From: Fragilaria crotonensis
Taxonomy: Eukaryota; Bacillariophyta; Fragilariophyceae; Fragilariales; Fragilariaceae
Reading direction: 5' to 3'
Assembly: GCA_022925895.1 (NCBI GenBank)
Contig: JAKSYS010000090.1
Location: 1-64,000, forward strand
Length of the DNA: 64,000 nt
The notes below the pieces were generated by a model, which had not been told where the DNA came from, made no database searches, and saw only the letters and a program-made list of their open reading frames with translations. A program made the translations under genes and the position numbers. Of this stretch, positions 13,147-23,779 are shown piece by piece (the first letter of the stretch is position 1; the number at the start of each line of letters is the position of its first letter).

Positions 13147-13781
13147 TTACTTGGAACGTTCCAACTTGACGTCGAATAGAATGGTAGCATCACGCCTTGG
13201 ATTCTTGACAACCGAATCAAGAGCTCGTTGATCGAGATCAGTCATTGGCTTGGGTTCTAGATTCGGAAACTTTGAGTAGGCTAAATCAGCGGGGACGATG
13301 ATCCGTCGAACGCCGTTTTCCTCATCCCCAAAATCCCCATCTCCAGTCCAGGGAGAGCTTCGCCCTTGCCGATGGTGAAACTGAGCGGATAGCCCGAAAC
13401 CATCGGGATTATTATTCTTGGTATTGTAAAGACAACTCCATTTAAATTCAGGAGCCTCCCGCTGCATTGAATCGACACTCGAGCTCCAGGTGCCACAGGA
13501 TCACCCGATCCGGGGTTGATATCCTTAATTTTGACTCCACTTTCTAGAGTAACAAACGGAATCTCTCCTTCTTGTACAACAGGAGCTTGAGTCCCGATAT
13601 TTTGGAACTCGGCTGGCTGGGCATCGGTGCGGTCTGGAATAAGTGCGATGACGAAAGCGGAGCCTGTGACACCAGCGAGAAAACCGCGACGACTGTTCCA
13701 AGATGTCGGACTCCACGCAAGTGATGGTTGGAGAACCAAAACGAGAACGACCAAAGCGTACCAGTTGCTGGAGATTGACAT
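13147..13781 (-). CDS. Thylakoid-lumen FKBP-type peptidyl-prolyl isomerase (three 1-nt frame breaks)
   Basis: The start is set at 13781 because the protein then begins MSISSNWYALVVLVLVLQ, a signal peptide. It ends at SLA|WSP, a diatom-like ASAFAP site with an aromatic +1 residue. A twin-arginine lumen signal, SRRGFLAG plus a hydrophobic stretch, follows up to the AQPA cleavage region. The mature part contains VTLESGVKIKDINPGSG and VAPGARVSIQCSGRL, and then alternates between two frames: YNTKNNNPDGFG, YPLSFTIGKGEALPGLEMGILGMR and NGVRRIIVPADLAYSKFP. All three jumps are healed by single-base changes in TTT, GGG and AAAA runs, giving a continuous FKBP domain. The active-site Val-Ile...Trp is replaced by LPGLEMG, as often in lumenal FKBPs, so isomerase activity may be weak. 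The role is presumably assembly or maintenance of photosynthetic complexes. Confidence 0.75.
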
Positions 13782-14172
13782 TTGCAACTCTTCCTGCTCT
13801 GTATATGACTGTAATGTCGAGATGCCAAAGCATTTATGAGGATTTGTTGATGTCTTCCATACATCTCTAAATTCCACATCGAGGCTCCATCAATTCACAT
13901 CACTTTGAGTGTATATATTCATTGATGTATATATGTATTGAAAATAAGTACGTACGTCGAACCGGTATACCCACCGAGTGGACATTACTCAGAGTACCTG
14001 GACTTGTATGCATAGTGGAGCACAACTATGGAAACTTGTCCCAGTAGCCAGTACTCGTACGTGGTACGTGTACAAGGCCGACACCAAAGAAGCGATATCA
14101 CAGAACATCCGAACTCGTCACAAAATCCACTTCAGTCTTCGTTGTTCATCCTTTTCTCGTCGATTGCATTTC

Positions 14173-15132
14173 ATGCCGAAGAACACCTTTAAATACGTGT
14201 TTATTCCTGCCGATTCCTCGGTCCCTGTTGAATCCAAGACAGCCAGTGCCTCCGGTGGCTTGTCCAATGATGAATTGGTAAAGACTGCGAAACAATACTT
14301 TTTTGAACAGTCCGGAGGTGGTATCCAGGCACGGATGCTCCGTGAGGCCTCTCCGGAAGAGCGACAAGCCGTGGCTCAACAATTTCGCGAATCTCAAGGC
14401 AACAATCCTCAACTTCAACAGTTGGAAGATGCTCAAATATTGAGTTTCATAGAATCGCAACATGCCAATCCCAACTGCGAAATCATGGCCTTGACAGTGC
14501 CGACGCAGGGCAATGGTTATTATGCTGTCAGTATGTACGTTTCGGAATCTTCCGACCAGAGAAATGATCGAGCATCCAATCTGTTGGAAGCTTGTGGACA
14601 TCGCCTTCCCGAGGCTGCAGGCCAAAAGACGCCAGGTATCTATGGTGACGTATTTGTGGGGCGGTGCTACGACAACGAAGGCGAAGACGAGTGGCGTCGC
14701 GCCGATTTCGGACCGGAAGATCTGGAAGAGAGATCCGATTGGATTCAAATTGCACGCGCGCAAGGTGGTGGAGGTGGTTCCGGGGCTTCCAATGTCGCGT
14801 CCCTGACGGGTACCATGGGGCAACTCAAACAGCAGCAGGAGCAGCAGAAAGATTTGGGGTACACTTGGAGCCAGACATCGGATGAAATTGAATTGAAGTT
14901 TTCTGTCGCAGCGAGCATCACGAGCAAGACTGTTAGTGTCAAGTTCTCGCGATCATCCTTGACCGTTAAGGTGGGCGGTGAGACGCTCTTGGAAGGGCCC
15001 ACTGGGGGTAACGTTGCCGTTGACGATTCCACGTATACACTCCAAGACGACGACCAGGGCGGTCGAGAGCTATGCATTGTGCTGGGAAAGATCGATGAAG
15101 GACGTAATTGGGCCTATGCAGTTAAGCAATAA
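14173..15132 (+). CDS. CS-domain (p23/NudC-like) protein
   Basis: A 319-residue reading from ATG 14173 (MPKNTFKYVFIPAD). The same frame is open further upstream, but only through low-quality sequence. An N-terminal half of unknown fold (KTAKQYFFEQ, and a Cys-containing block around ACGHRLPEAAG) is followed by a Gly-rich linker and a Gln-rich helix. The C-terminal ~90 residues form a CS domain: LGYTWSQTSDEIELKFSV, VSVKFSRSSLTVKVGG and LCIVLGKIDEGRNWAYAV. CS domains typically bind Hsp90 or act as co-chaperone scaffolds. The gene is tail-to-tail with the SRP receptor beta gene, with only 3 bp between the two stop codons, so the 3' UTRs must overlap. Confidence 0.75.
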   Translation: MPKNTFKYVFIPADSSVPVESKTASASGGLSNDELVKTAKQYFFEQSGGGIQARMLREASPEERQAVAQQFRESQGNNPQLQQLEDAQILSFIESQHANPNCEIMALTVPTQGNGYYAVSMYVSESSDQRNDRASNLLEACGHRLPEAAGQKTPGIYGDVFVGRCYDNEGEDEWRRADFGPEDLEERSDWIQIARAQGGGGGSGASNVASLTGTMGQLKQQQEQQKDLGYTWSQTSDEIELKFSVAASITSKTVSVKFSRSSLTVKVGGETLLEGPTGGNVAVDDSTYTLQDDDQGGRELCIVLGKIDEGRNWAYAVKQ

Positions 15133-15135
15133 CTA

Positions 15136-15984
15136 TCATTTTGTCGGATCTACAGCGTCAGATAGAATGCCATCCTCCACATATCTTTGAACGACATCCA
15201 TCCCGGTTTCGGTGACGACCGATGTAGACACGAATCCTAGATGGGCCACTTGTTCTAATTCCAGAGGACCTGTGGGATTCCAACCCTTCAGTTTCGCGTC
15301 TGCATGAGTAGTCTTGAGCAGCCGTTCCATCTCTGTTCTGAGCTGTTGCCTCATTCGTTTCGAATTCAAGGCTCCCGGCTTGTCGGATTGATGGCAAAGC
15401 ACCAGCACAGTTGGCTCATGCGGAATTGCTAAAAGTAGCTGGAGAAATATTTCTGCCGAGGATGCAGCCGGGTGAGTGGCATCCAGTAGTAGCAAGATCC
15501 GACTTGAAGTCAAGAGATCCAACAGCAATGAGGAGATGGGCGCATGTCCTGGATAGTCCACGAAACCAGTCTCTCCTTTGAAACCAACATTGGGTCGGAG
15601 TGAGATAGCAGTTCTAATTCCGATTTCATTGTGGCAAAGTTGGTAGAACAGCCGTGTCTTTCCAGCTCTCGGGGGCCCCACCAAGAGGACACTTTGTTAA
15701 GATGATTTCTGCTGTAGCGATTTCGCGAATGAATCGTCTTCCTCGTCATCAACGGCTTTACCACTGAACGAGGCCGATTTGAGAAAGTAGAACAATATGT
15801 AGGCAATTAGAAGAGATCCCATAATCGTCACGGAGGGTTCGTCACCCATATGCGGCCCTAATATTTGGTCCGCATGATGGATGGTGCGAACCAACGGTGG
15901 TGGAAGATATGGTAACACCGCACGACGGATTGTTGTTCGGATTGGCTCATCACTTGCTACTTTCTTGATGACCGCCTTTTTCAT
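15136..15984 (-). CDS. SRPRB: Signal recognition particle receptor beta subunit, with in-frame TAA
   Basis: SRPRB is the ER-membrane GTPase that anchors the SRP receptor. The upstream part has a single transmembrane helix (VTIMGSLLIAYILFYFL) and an acidic linker. The downstream part is the G domain: QSVLLVGPPRAGKTRLFYQL (P-loop), FVDYPGH (DxPG), LLLLDATH, VLVLCHQSDKPGA at the NKxD position, and a Ser-Thr-Ser G5 near the end. Both parts are in the same frame, separated by one TAA at 15697-15699. Options are a nonsense mutation, a base error, or a short intron (donor GTTCAG in the last TM codons, acceptor CAAAG after the TAA, phase-compatible). The start is uncertain: ATG 15984 or 16149. The G4 motif lacks the canonical Asn-Lys. 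Confidence 0.7.
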
Positions 15985-16149
15985 GGAAGGTCGAGTTGTA
16001 GTGGCGAAAGATGGAGGTACTGCGGACGTCGACGACTCTCCGCTCTCTGGCCATGGGAAAGATCGTATTCCGATGTCGGTAAAAATTGACTTGTTTTGTA
16101 CATGTGTATCATAATGATGTTGAAATCCGATGTGGAATCTGGAATCCAT

Positions 16150-16445
16150 ACATCGATAGGATCACAAACGTTCAAGACCCTCTGCTGAAAATGAAATCAT
16201 GCCATCCTCTAATAAAACGCGGACCCGTAGCATGCGTACCGGTAACACATTACTCGTAGTACCGTGTACGGTAGTACTGGAGTACTGTTTATTGTACTCG
16301 GAGCGCTTCGAACACTACTACCGGTAGTACTGGACTACAGGCACCGGCAGAACCTACAGTACTCCAGTACCCGATAGCCGATAGCTGATAGTAGCCTCGT
16401 GGCATCCCATGGCCATACAAAATACATCAGTTGCGGTGTCTGACA
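16150..16445. promoter_or_regulatory. Divergent intergenic spacer, GTAC-rich
   Basis: This spacer between two divergent genes (SRPRB and the tRNA methylthiotransferase) is packed with GTAC words and palindromes such as ACTACCGGTAGT near 16317. No TATA box is obvious. A shared bidirectional promoter is an inference from gene orientation only. Confidence 0.4.
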
Positions 16446-18179
16446 ATGAAGACCATGCAGCGATGCCTTTCGCAGTCTCATCGCCTGGTACGACACTTGT
16501 CAACCAGTTCTTCTCGTCGAATCCCTCAAGATGGTTTAAGCCTTTCTGATTTCACTCGATCCAACAGTGCTCAAGTTTTGACAGATGTCGCTGCGTGCAC
16601 TACAACTCCTCAAATTGTGGTTGGATCGCCATCGATCACGTTTCATATCAAAACCTATGGCTGCCAGATGAATGTATCCGACAGTGACATTGTCCGTGCA
16701 TTGTTATTGGAGAGCGGCATGACTGAAGTCTTTACCGAACCGGAAGCAGCGGTCCTCCTCACCAACACCTGTGCCATTCGAGAAGGTGCGGAGCAGAAAG
16801 TGTGGCATCGACTTCGGGACATCAAGGCTCACCAGCAGCAAAACCTGAAACAAGCTCCTCCGAGACGGCGTGTCGTCGGTGTTCTTGGGTGCATGGCTGA
16901 ACGACTGAAACACGATTTGCTGCAAGATGGTTTGGCAGACTTGGTAGTGGGGCCCGATGCCTACCGAGATTTACCAAGGCTCATTGACATTTTGCTACAG
17001 GACGATGAAGAGACGGCAGTGAATGTTCAATTGTCATTGGAAGAAACCTATGCAGATGTGAGGCCAGTAAGAACGAATTCACAAGCTGTGTCGGCATTTG
17101 TTTCAGTGATGCGTGGCTGCAACAACATGTGTTCATATTGTGTGGTGCCGTTTACGAGAGGTCGAGAACGTAGTCGACCGTTTGATTCTATTGTCTCGGA
17201 AGTCAAACAACTACTTGAGGAAGGCAATGTTAAGGAAGTGGTTCTATTGGGTCAGAATGTCAATTCCTACCACGATCGATCGGAAGCGGCCATCCAATCG
17301 AAACCTCAAGCAGACTACATCACATCGAATGACGGCTTTTCCAACCTTTATCGACTGCGTGGTGGAGCAGGGTACTACTTTGCGGATTTGGTCGACGCTG
17401 TCTCCAGATTATCGCCCGAACTGAGGGTGCGATTCACCTCACCACACCCCAAAGACTATCCTCCCGAGTTGCTCCAACTCATGGCCGAGCGAAGCAATGT
17501 CTGCTCTCAACTTCACATGCCTGCTCAGTCCGGAAATACCGCGGTGCTGGAGCGTATGAGGCGTGGGTACAGCAGAGATGCGTACCTACAGCTCATTGAG
17601 GACGTTCGTAGTACAATACCCGACGTCGCAATCAGCTCGGACTTTATATCTGGCTTTTGCGGGGAAACAGAGGAAGAGCATCAGGATACGTTGAGCTTGA
17701 TGGAAGCCATTGAGTACGACCAAGCCTTTATGTTTGCTTATTCGATGCGAGGAAAGACACATGCTCACCGAAGTATGGAGGACGATGTGCCAGAAGACAT
17801 TAAGAGTAGAAGGTTGCAAGAAGTTATTGACGTCTTTCGGAATAAGGTTCAACTACGCAACGACCGAGTCGAAGTTGGGCAATTGCGACTTGTGCTGGTG
17901 GAGGGTGAGTCGAAAAAGAGTACGATTGAGAATCCGAGGTGGAGCGGTCGCACCGATCAGAACAAACGGGTCGTCTTTTCTAAAGAGCCTTGCTTTGAAT
18001 CCATCGCTAATGACGTCCGAGTTGACCTGGAACCGGGGGACTACGCAGTGGTGAAGATTAGCGAGGCACGAGGACACACACTTCGTGGACGAGCCTTGTG
18101 GCGCACTACTCTCCAAGAATTCTCGCAATTGTCATGGGACGACGAGGCTGGACTTGCTTCGCGCATCCAATTCATCTAG
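16446..18179 (+). CDS. CDK5RAP1: CDK5RAP1/MiaB-type tRNA methylthiotransferase, mitochondrial
   Basis: The protein converts i6A37 to ms2i6A37 in tRNA using two [4Fe-4S] clusters and SAM. It has 577 residues from ATG 16446. A basic, Ser-rich N-terminus (HRLVRHLSTSSSRRIP) looks like a mitochondrial presequence. The UPF0004 domain holds the three auxiliary-cluster cysteines in YGCQMN, TNTCAIRE and LGCMAE. The radical-SAM motif CxxxCxxC is in RGCNNMCSYC (about residues 225-232). The insert YRLRGGAGYYFADLVDAV distinguishes eukaryotic CDK5RAP1 from bacterial MiaB. Further blocks are LGQNVNSYHD, QLHMPAQSGN, SDFISGFCGET, and a C-terminal TRAM-like region ending at VVKISEARGHTLRG. The gene is intronless and undamaged over its full length. 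Confidence 0.93.
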   Translation: MKTMQRCLSQSHRLVRHLSTSSSRRIPQDGLSLSDFTRSNSAQVLTDVAACTTTPQIVVGSPSITFHIKTYGCQMNVSDSDIVRALLLESGMTEVFTEPEAAVLLTNTCAIREGAEQKVWHRLRDIKAHQQQNLKQAPPRRRVVGVLGCMAERLKHDLLQDGLADLVVGPDAYRDLPRLIDILLQDDEETAVNVQLSLEETYADVRPVRTNSQAVSAFVSVMRGCNNMCSYCVVPFTRGRERSRPFDSIVSEVKQLLEEGNVKEVVLLGQNVNSYHDRSEAAIQSKPQADYITSNDGFSNLYRLRGGAGYYFADLVDAVSRLSPELRVRFTSPHPKDYPPELLQLMAERSNVCSQLHMPAQSGNTAVLERMRRGYSRDAYLQLIEDVRSTIPDVAISSDFISGFCGETEEEHQDTLSLMEAIEYDQAFMFAYSMRGKTHAHRSMEDDVPEDIKSRRLQEVIDVFRNKVQLRNDRVEVGQLRLVLVEGESKKSTIENPRWSGRTDQNKRVVFSKEPCFESIANDVRVDLEPGDYAVVKISEARGHTLRGRALWRTTLQEFSQLSWDDEAGLASRIQFI

Positions 18180-19082
18180 ATTTGTGCAAACACATGTAGA
18201 AAGACTCGGATCGCGTCACTATGGAACGATTGATCGTCGATACATGCTAGGATGCCAGGTTGCTGTACTCCGTACAGTACAAGTATGTAATACGTTATTT
18301 TGCTCCACATCTGTATCCCTGCAATTCATATCAACTCTGGTAGCTTTACTCAATCTGTATGCCTTGTGTAGCATAGCTGGACCGATGTGACATCTTGGAA
18401 TCTTGCGAATTTTATCATCGCCGACAGCCGACGGTTCTCACTATGATGTTGCGCATTTTCGACGCTGAACGACCTACTTTGACTCGTTGACTTGATTCAA
18501 TTACCAAAAATGTTATATCATACGTACGACGTACTGCACATCTTGTGAGACTTCCGCTCGGTCAGGTCCCGCTTTGTTACCAGCGTCACCCCTGGATTAC
18601 AGTTTCGCAGTCCAGTACCCGTATCGGTAGTATGAATAGTATGTGCATGGAGGACATAGGACCATCAGACCAAATCTTGAGTAGTCTATATTCCGAGGAC
18701 GCCCCGTCGGCTTCATCATTCGTGTAAAAACCGGAGAGCGTGTGATACAGTATTTGTTCCGCGCAGATACCTTGATAAATCCGACAGTGGATTACGCGGG
18801 CGGGTTTATCCCTGTATGATTGTACCAGGTACATACTTGTACCAGTGTACACATCTGCATATGCATACATACACACTCTATATTCATAAAAGAGCCTTCT
18901 ACGACGAATTGTACCCAAGCATACTCGAACTCTGAGTATGGATTTTTCTTGTTTCGAATCTGAAATCCGAACATCACATCCTGAGAGTCAAGAGTCAAGA
19001 GTCTCACAACACTTAGAGCCCACACGCCACACCCTGAACACTCCAATTGTGCGTGAACCGCCGATCTCTTTGGAACCATACG
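18180..19082. other. Intergenic, no gene recognised
   Basis: Downstream of the methylthiotransferase the sequence is rich in GTAC/GTACC words (18270-18290, 18520-18860) and has only shadow ORFs. The last ~100 bp are the 5' flank of the first cysteine-rich gene. Confidence 0.5.
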
Positions 19083-20166
19083 ATGAGGCTTATCGTGTTG
19101 TGTCTTGCCTTTCTCGCCGTCCGAGGCAATGATGGAAACGCGACCAGTGGCGTGCAGGATCTCGCCCCAATGTGCGGAGATTGCTTTTGGTAAGTCTTGG
19201 TTTGTACAGTAGTGCTGCAGAACGCTGATCTGACGGTTTGGTATTTCCCCTGGATTTATTACAGTATTCCTGATCCGGATTGCTTAGCGGACCAACCCGG
19301 TCTGTCGGACAGTATCCCTGAGTATGTTTCAAATCTTTATGCATCGTTCGTGGCGACCAACTCCGTTCCTTTGCAGGCGGAAGGCGGAAGTGCCTGCTAT
19401 CCTTTTGCTGACATCCTACAAGGCACTCTCCCTTCAAACCCCTACGCCGAGACATCCTTGCCTCAGTGTCAGATGCCAAATAGTACAGACGGATACTGTG
19501 CCTTCGTCTTTGAGGATGCCAATGCAAACTTTTCCAGCTATTCGCAGTGTGAGGGACGACGCTACGCCATGCAAACCTTTGAGACGGAGGACGCTGTACC
19601 ATCCACGGCCTCTATTACCCACAAGGGACCGTGTGGCGTGTGCAGCTCCGCTCAAGACTGGTCGCGCCGCATTGCGTTGCGCGATCGAATGGCAAACATT
19701 GGAATAGTTTGCGGAACCGACTATTTCCTTGGCGGAACGTTTGAAGGACTCATCAAATGCTACCAGGAGGAAGGATATACGGCAGAGTGCTCCACTCTGT
19801 GGGCTCACTTTACGGCCACAAATGGGATGTTATGTGCTTCGGTGTGCATCACAACTAAGCCTCCATTCAATGGCGACCCTCCGCAGTGTCCTCTTAATGA
19901 GTGCTTGACGTGTGGGGAGCCATTCCTGGCAACATTTGACCTAATATCGGGTCGCACGTCCAAGAACTCGGGCTTCACGGAGCCGATTGCCCGTAACTGT
20001 TCTGAATTTTATCCCGTGGTGCACGATCCTTGTCCTGGTCAAACGGGTCCACCCCCCGACTCCAGCCCCTACAACTACTACCGGTAGTGATGCAGCACCG
20101 CTCTTGGCAACTTCAGCTGCTTTTACGATGTTGTGGTTTCTCATGGGTTGGGTGGATATCAGTTGA
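19083..20166 (+). CDS. Secreted cysteine-rich protein, tandem copy A (2 exons)
   Basis: Exon 1 is 19083-19189, starting with the signal peptide MRLIVLCLAFLAVRG. The intron is 19190-19264 (75 nt, GTAAGT...TTACAG). Exon 2 starts at 19265, and joining gives CGDCFCIPDPDC. The mature protein has about 20 cysteines and landmarks LYASFVATNS, CYPFADILQG, FVFEDANANFS, HKGPCGVCSSAQD, LWAHFTATNG and FYPVVHDPC. In the open frame it ends at TAG 20085-20087. Dropping one C from the run near 20052 instead gives a PTPAPTTTT linker and a hydrophobic tail (AAFTMLWFLMGWV) to TGA 20164-20166, like the GPI-signal-like tails of copies B-D. Copy A lacks the Ser/Thr/Pro-rich spacer that B-D have in exon 1. The family is unknown to me. 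Confidence 0.75.
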
Positions 20167-20239
20167 AACTCAGGCTGTTTTCTTTACGTGGACTTGCAGC
20201 CTTAAGTTAGAACGTTTGACACCGTAAAGAAGCCGATTA

Positions 20240-20325
20240 GCTGGGAGGTCCGGTAAAATGACGTTTCTTCTCGTAGCTTCTACATGCAATTAATACCAAG
20301 CAGAGGTGCGTGGCCGGACCTTCCT
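20240..20325 (-). repeat. Dispersed ~85-bp repeat, copy 1
   Basis: Its reverse complement begins AGGAAGGTCCGGCCACGCAC and ends in CGGACCTCCCAGC, matching 43392-43482 on the plus strand with scattered mismatches. No coding content and no obvious target duplication. Confidence 0.65.
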
Positions 20326-21814
20326 GGGGTGTCCGGCCATACCTATTTAGGGAATCCTGAAGAAGGCACCAGATATAGTACCCTGGAGGCCTGGAAGTGA
20401 AATGGGTCAACGGTAGATAGTAATGACGCACAGACCGGCGCGATTATCATGCGGATGACGGTCAGTAAAACATTGCAACAAGGTACTGTACACCTTCCTG
20501 TAGATATTAGTACTGTCGTACTGTCAGATGCAAGTACTTTACTATCATACATGATTTGACAGAAAATGTTCAACACTCACAAGTAGCATTAATCTGAGTA
20601 CTGGAGTCAACTACTGTATGATACAATAAAAAAATGTCTCAAGCATGAACACAATTCAGACACACACATTTGTTGGTCAATCTTGCCATTGTTGACTTGA
20701 AGTCAACAACAACAAATCTTTCATTCCAATTACTGTCGTTGTCAATAGAAAATGCGTGGTCTTCACTTTGCACACTTGTCCTCACAGCGTGGTTGTTGTC
20801 ATAGTACTACTTGATAACACCCGTATGCAATGGAGTCTAAAAGCAATCTTGCAGAAATATTATTGCATTCTTTTCAGAATTGGTGGAGAAAGGCTATCCT
20901 TGTTCTTAGTTGGGGGCCAACAAGATAATTCTCTACTAATAAGAATTGTGCATGCGCTTTCGTCAAGAATAAGCAGGGTGAGAAATGACAATAGGGGGAA
21001 ATGCAGCGTTCACAAACAACTAAAACAATCAAAACAAACGTAACTTTAAGAATGATGCATATTTTGTGCTTCAATGCAAATTCAGAGGCCCACGCAGTGC
21101 TTCCTCTGCATGTGTTGAGAGTATTTTTGTAGCCATGATAAACCCTATTCTGCATTAGAATTCAATTCTATCGTCGTCTTTTTTGTAGAAACGCATTGCT
21201 TGGCATCTGGACAGAAGATCATGTGTTCTTGCCTGAAAGACCAACTTGATCTGACAAGAATGTTTGAATGCTGCACAAGTCCCCTTTCTGTTGAAAGTAG
21301 CAAGGTTCAGCAGGGAACTTAGACATGTCCCTAAACTGAATGCGTGGATACTTGGCTAGTAGTACTCCGCCCTTGACATAATACTAGCTGATAGGATCAA
21401 GAGGCAGCATTCCATGATCATGCCACAGCTGAAGAATTTGGCTTCCTAGTACTTAACTGTGGTCAGGGGAACTGATGGACTGATCATGGCTGCTGGAATG
21501 ACATCCACACATAATTAGTTCAGAAACCTGAAAAATGCTCCAACCATAAGACGACCTACCTCCAATCGCCAAGCAACCCATACATGACAACATATCAAAA
21601 GATGTCATCATTGTACTATCATTCATCAAACAATTCACCATATCAGCAAAAACAATGAAAGAATTGTAGTGATCTTTTCATTGCCCCACATAGCAATTGC
21701 AAGAGACATTATTCTTGGCTTTCATGTCCTTTTGGCTGGACTTTCTCAGTCCTTCTCAGCAGCGCCCTAATTAGACTTGCGCAACCCTGAATTCTTCAAG
21801 CATGTTAGTAGTAG

Positions 21815-22050
21815 AGGTGCTGAAATGAGTGAACAGTGATGTGCTTAGTAGAGGCACCATGGAGTGAATGAGGACATACTAACATATTAGTTCTACTAGA
21901 GTTGCCAAAGTGGAGTGAACGAGGACACAAAACAGAATATTTAGTTTGAAATGAGGGATTGAGAACATGAGGCCACACCAGAATATTTGGTTCTACTACT
22001 CTACCGGTAGAGTTCTAGCTCAAGTAGAGGTGCCAAAATGGAGTGACCAC
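21815..22050. repeat. Degenerate tandem repeat, about 3 units
   Basis: The unit has the form GTAGAGGTGCCAAAATGGAG then TGAACGAGGACAC, with AGAATATTTGGTTCTACTA, recurring at roughly 75-90 bp spacing with small indels. Confidence 0.5.
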
Positions 22051-22566
22051 AGTCGACAGGCAATAGAAAAATTAACGAGATGGAGGACCATAGTCCGTAA
22101 TACGATTATCACTTTATGCTTTATGTATACTGGGAAGGAAGAGTTGTCGTTGATTACTACCGGTAGAGTAGAGATTTCTTTACGGACACTTCACGTAAAA
22201 AAGGACGGCTAAATGGCAAAAATGATAGACGGAAATCTGGGTGTTTTAGAACGATCGAAGGAAGCGATGTACATTCTGACTGTCGTCTGTATCTGAGTAG
22301 CGTACAAACTACAAACACACTCGACGGACTATAAATATGCGTACGGGAAATTGCTATTGTACTGTTAACTTTGCAAACACCTTTTATCTTTGTTACAATA
22401 CGACTGTTTTCTACATGGAAAACAGGTGTTTTAAAGTTGTTGCAAAAACGGAAGGTGGAATAACAATTTCCCCATGTTTACCAGTGCATACTATCGGCCG
22501 AACGCGGCGAAGGTCATCAGACGAAATCAAAAGTTGACTGGTGACCGAACGACAAGAATATGTTCG

Positions 22567-23779
22567 ATGAGACTGTTGAGACTCCTCACTCTGTGTCTTG
22601 CCTTTGTCGCCGTTCATGGCGACAATAGAAGTTCAAGCATAGTTCAGAAGGCACCATCGGTTTCATTTCTCGCAGCCTCGAATTCGCCCGCATCAATAGA
22701 GCAAAACATCCCAACAATCCCAACGACGTTTCCGATCACCTCATTTTCCCCAATTACAACTACTAGTGGCTTTCAAGATCTGAAACCCAATTGCGGAGAT
22801 TGTTTTTGGTAAGCCTTGTTTGGTGTGTCTCGTGAAGCCGCGCTCCTGTGAAGTCTTACCCTGCTTTGGTGTTTTCCCCTCTCAATCCTATTGCAGTATT
22901 CCCGATCCAGATTGCCTAGCGTCTCAGCCCGGTTTGTCGGACAGCTTTCCTGACTATGTTTCAAGTCTATATGCTTCGTTCGTGGCAACCAACTCCATTC
23001 CATTGCAGACGGACGACGGAGGTGACTGTTATCCGTTTGCAGACGTCCTGCAGGGCCTTCTCCCAGCAACTGCCTACGACGAGACATCCTTGCCTCAGTG
23101 TCAGAAACCAACTAGTACAGACGGGTACTGTGCCTTTGTCTTCGAGGATTCTAATGCAAACTTTTCGAACTATTCACAGTGTGTAGGACGACGCTACGCT
23201 ATGAAAACCTTTGATACAGAGGATGCTGTACCATCCACAGCCTCCATAACCCACAAGGGACCGTGTGGCGTATGCAGTACCGCACAAGACTGGGCTACTA
23301 CCATTTTGATGCGCGATGAAATTTTCAAACTAGCGTTTTCGTGTGGAACAATATACTATACAGGCCAGCGGTCGTTTTCTACTCTCGTTAGCTGCTACCG
23401 GTATGCTGGTTTCACGGAAGAATGTGCAAAACTATGGAGTCATTTGACCGCGACGAGTGCGGAGTTGTGTGTTAAGGATTGTCTCGGAGCGGATTCTCAA
23501 CTCAACGGCGACCCTCCGGAATGCGCTCTCCGAGAGTGTGGCGCATGTGGACAACAATTTCGCCCTGTTTTTGATGAAATTGAGGGTCGCACCACATGGA
23601 AGTCAGGGTTTACAGAGCCACTCGCGCAGTCTTGCAGCGACTTCTACCCCGTTGTGCATGATCCTTGTCCTCTTCGACAGGACCCTACCCCCGCGCCTAC
23701 CCCAAAAACTAGTGGCGCAGCATCCAGCTGGGTATTGTCAGGTGCTTTCACAATTATGTGTCTCCTCATGCAACGGTGA
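22567..23779 (+). CDS. Secreted cysteine-rich protein, tandem copy B (2 exons)
   Basis: Exon 1 is 22567-22808, the intron 22809-22896 (88 nt, GTAAGC...TTGCAG), exon 2 is 22897-23779. Spliced length is 1,125 nt, 374 residues. It starts with a signal peptide (MRLLRLLTLCLAFVAVHG). A Ser/Thr/Pro-rich spacer follows (TTFPITSFSP), then CGDCFC and the conserved Cys-rich body. The C-terminus has PTPAPTPKTSG then SWVLSGAFTIMCLLMQR, a small-residue plus hydrophobic tail typical of a GPI-anchor signal. No frame break. The exon/intron boundary and phase are identical to copies A, C and D. Confidence 0.85.

Larger units (their letters stand above)
20167..22566. other. Intergenic between cysteine-rich copies A and B
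   Basis: Contains a dispersed repeat (20240-20325), degenerate tandem repeats (21815-22050) and GTAC-rich patches near 20480-20620. A TATAAATA lies near 22331, upstream of copy B. ORFs are all short with no recognisable product. Confidence 0.5.

Noticed and set aside
14146-14823. 225-codon minus ORF
   Set aside because: Antisense shadow of the CS-domain gene.
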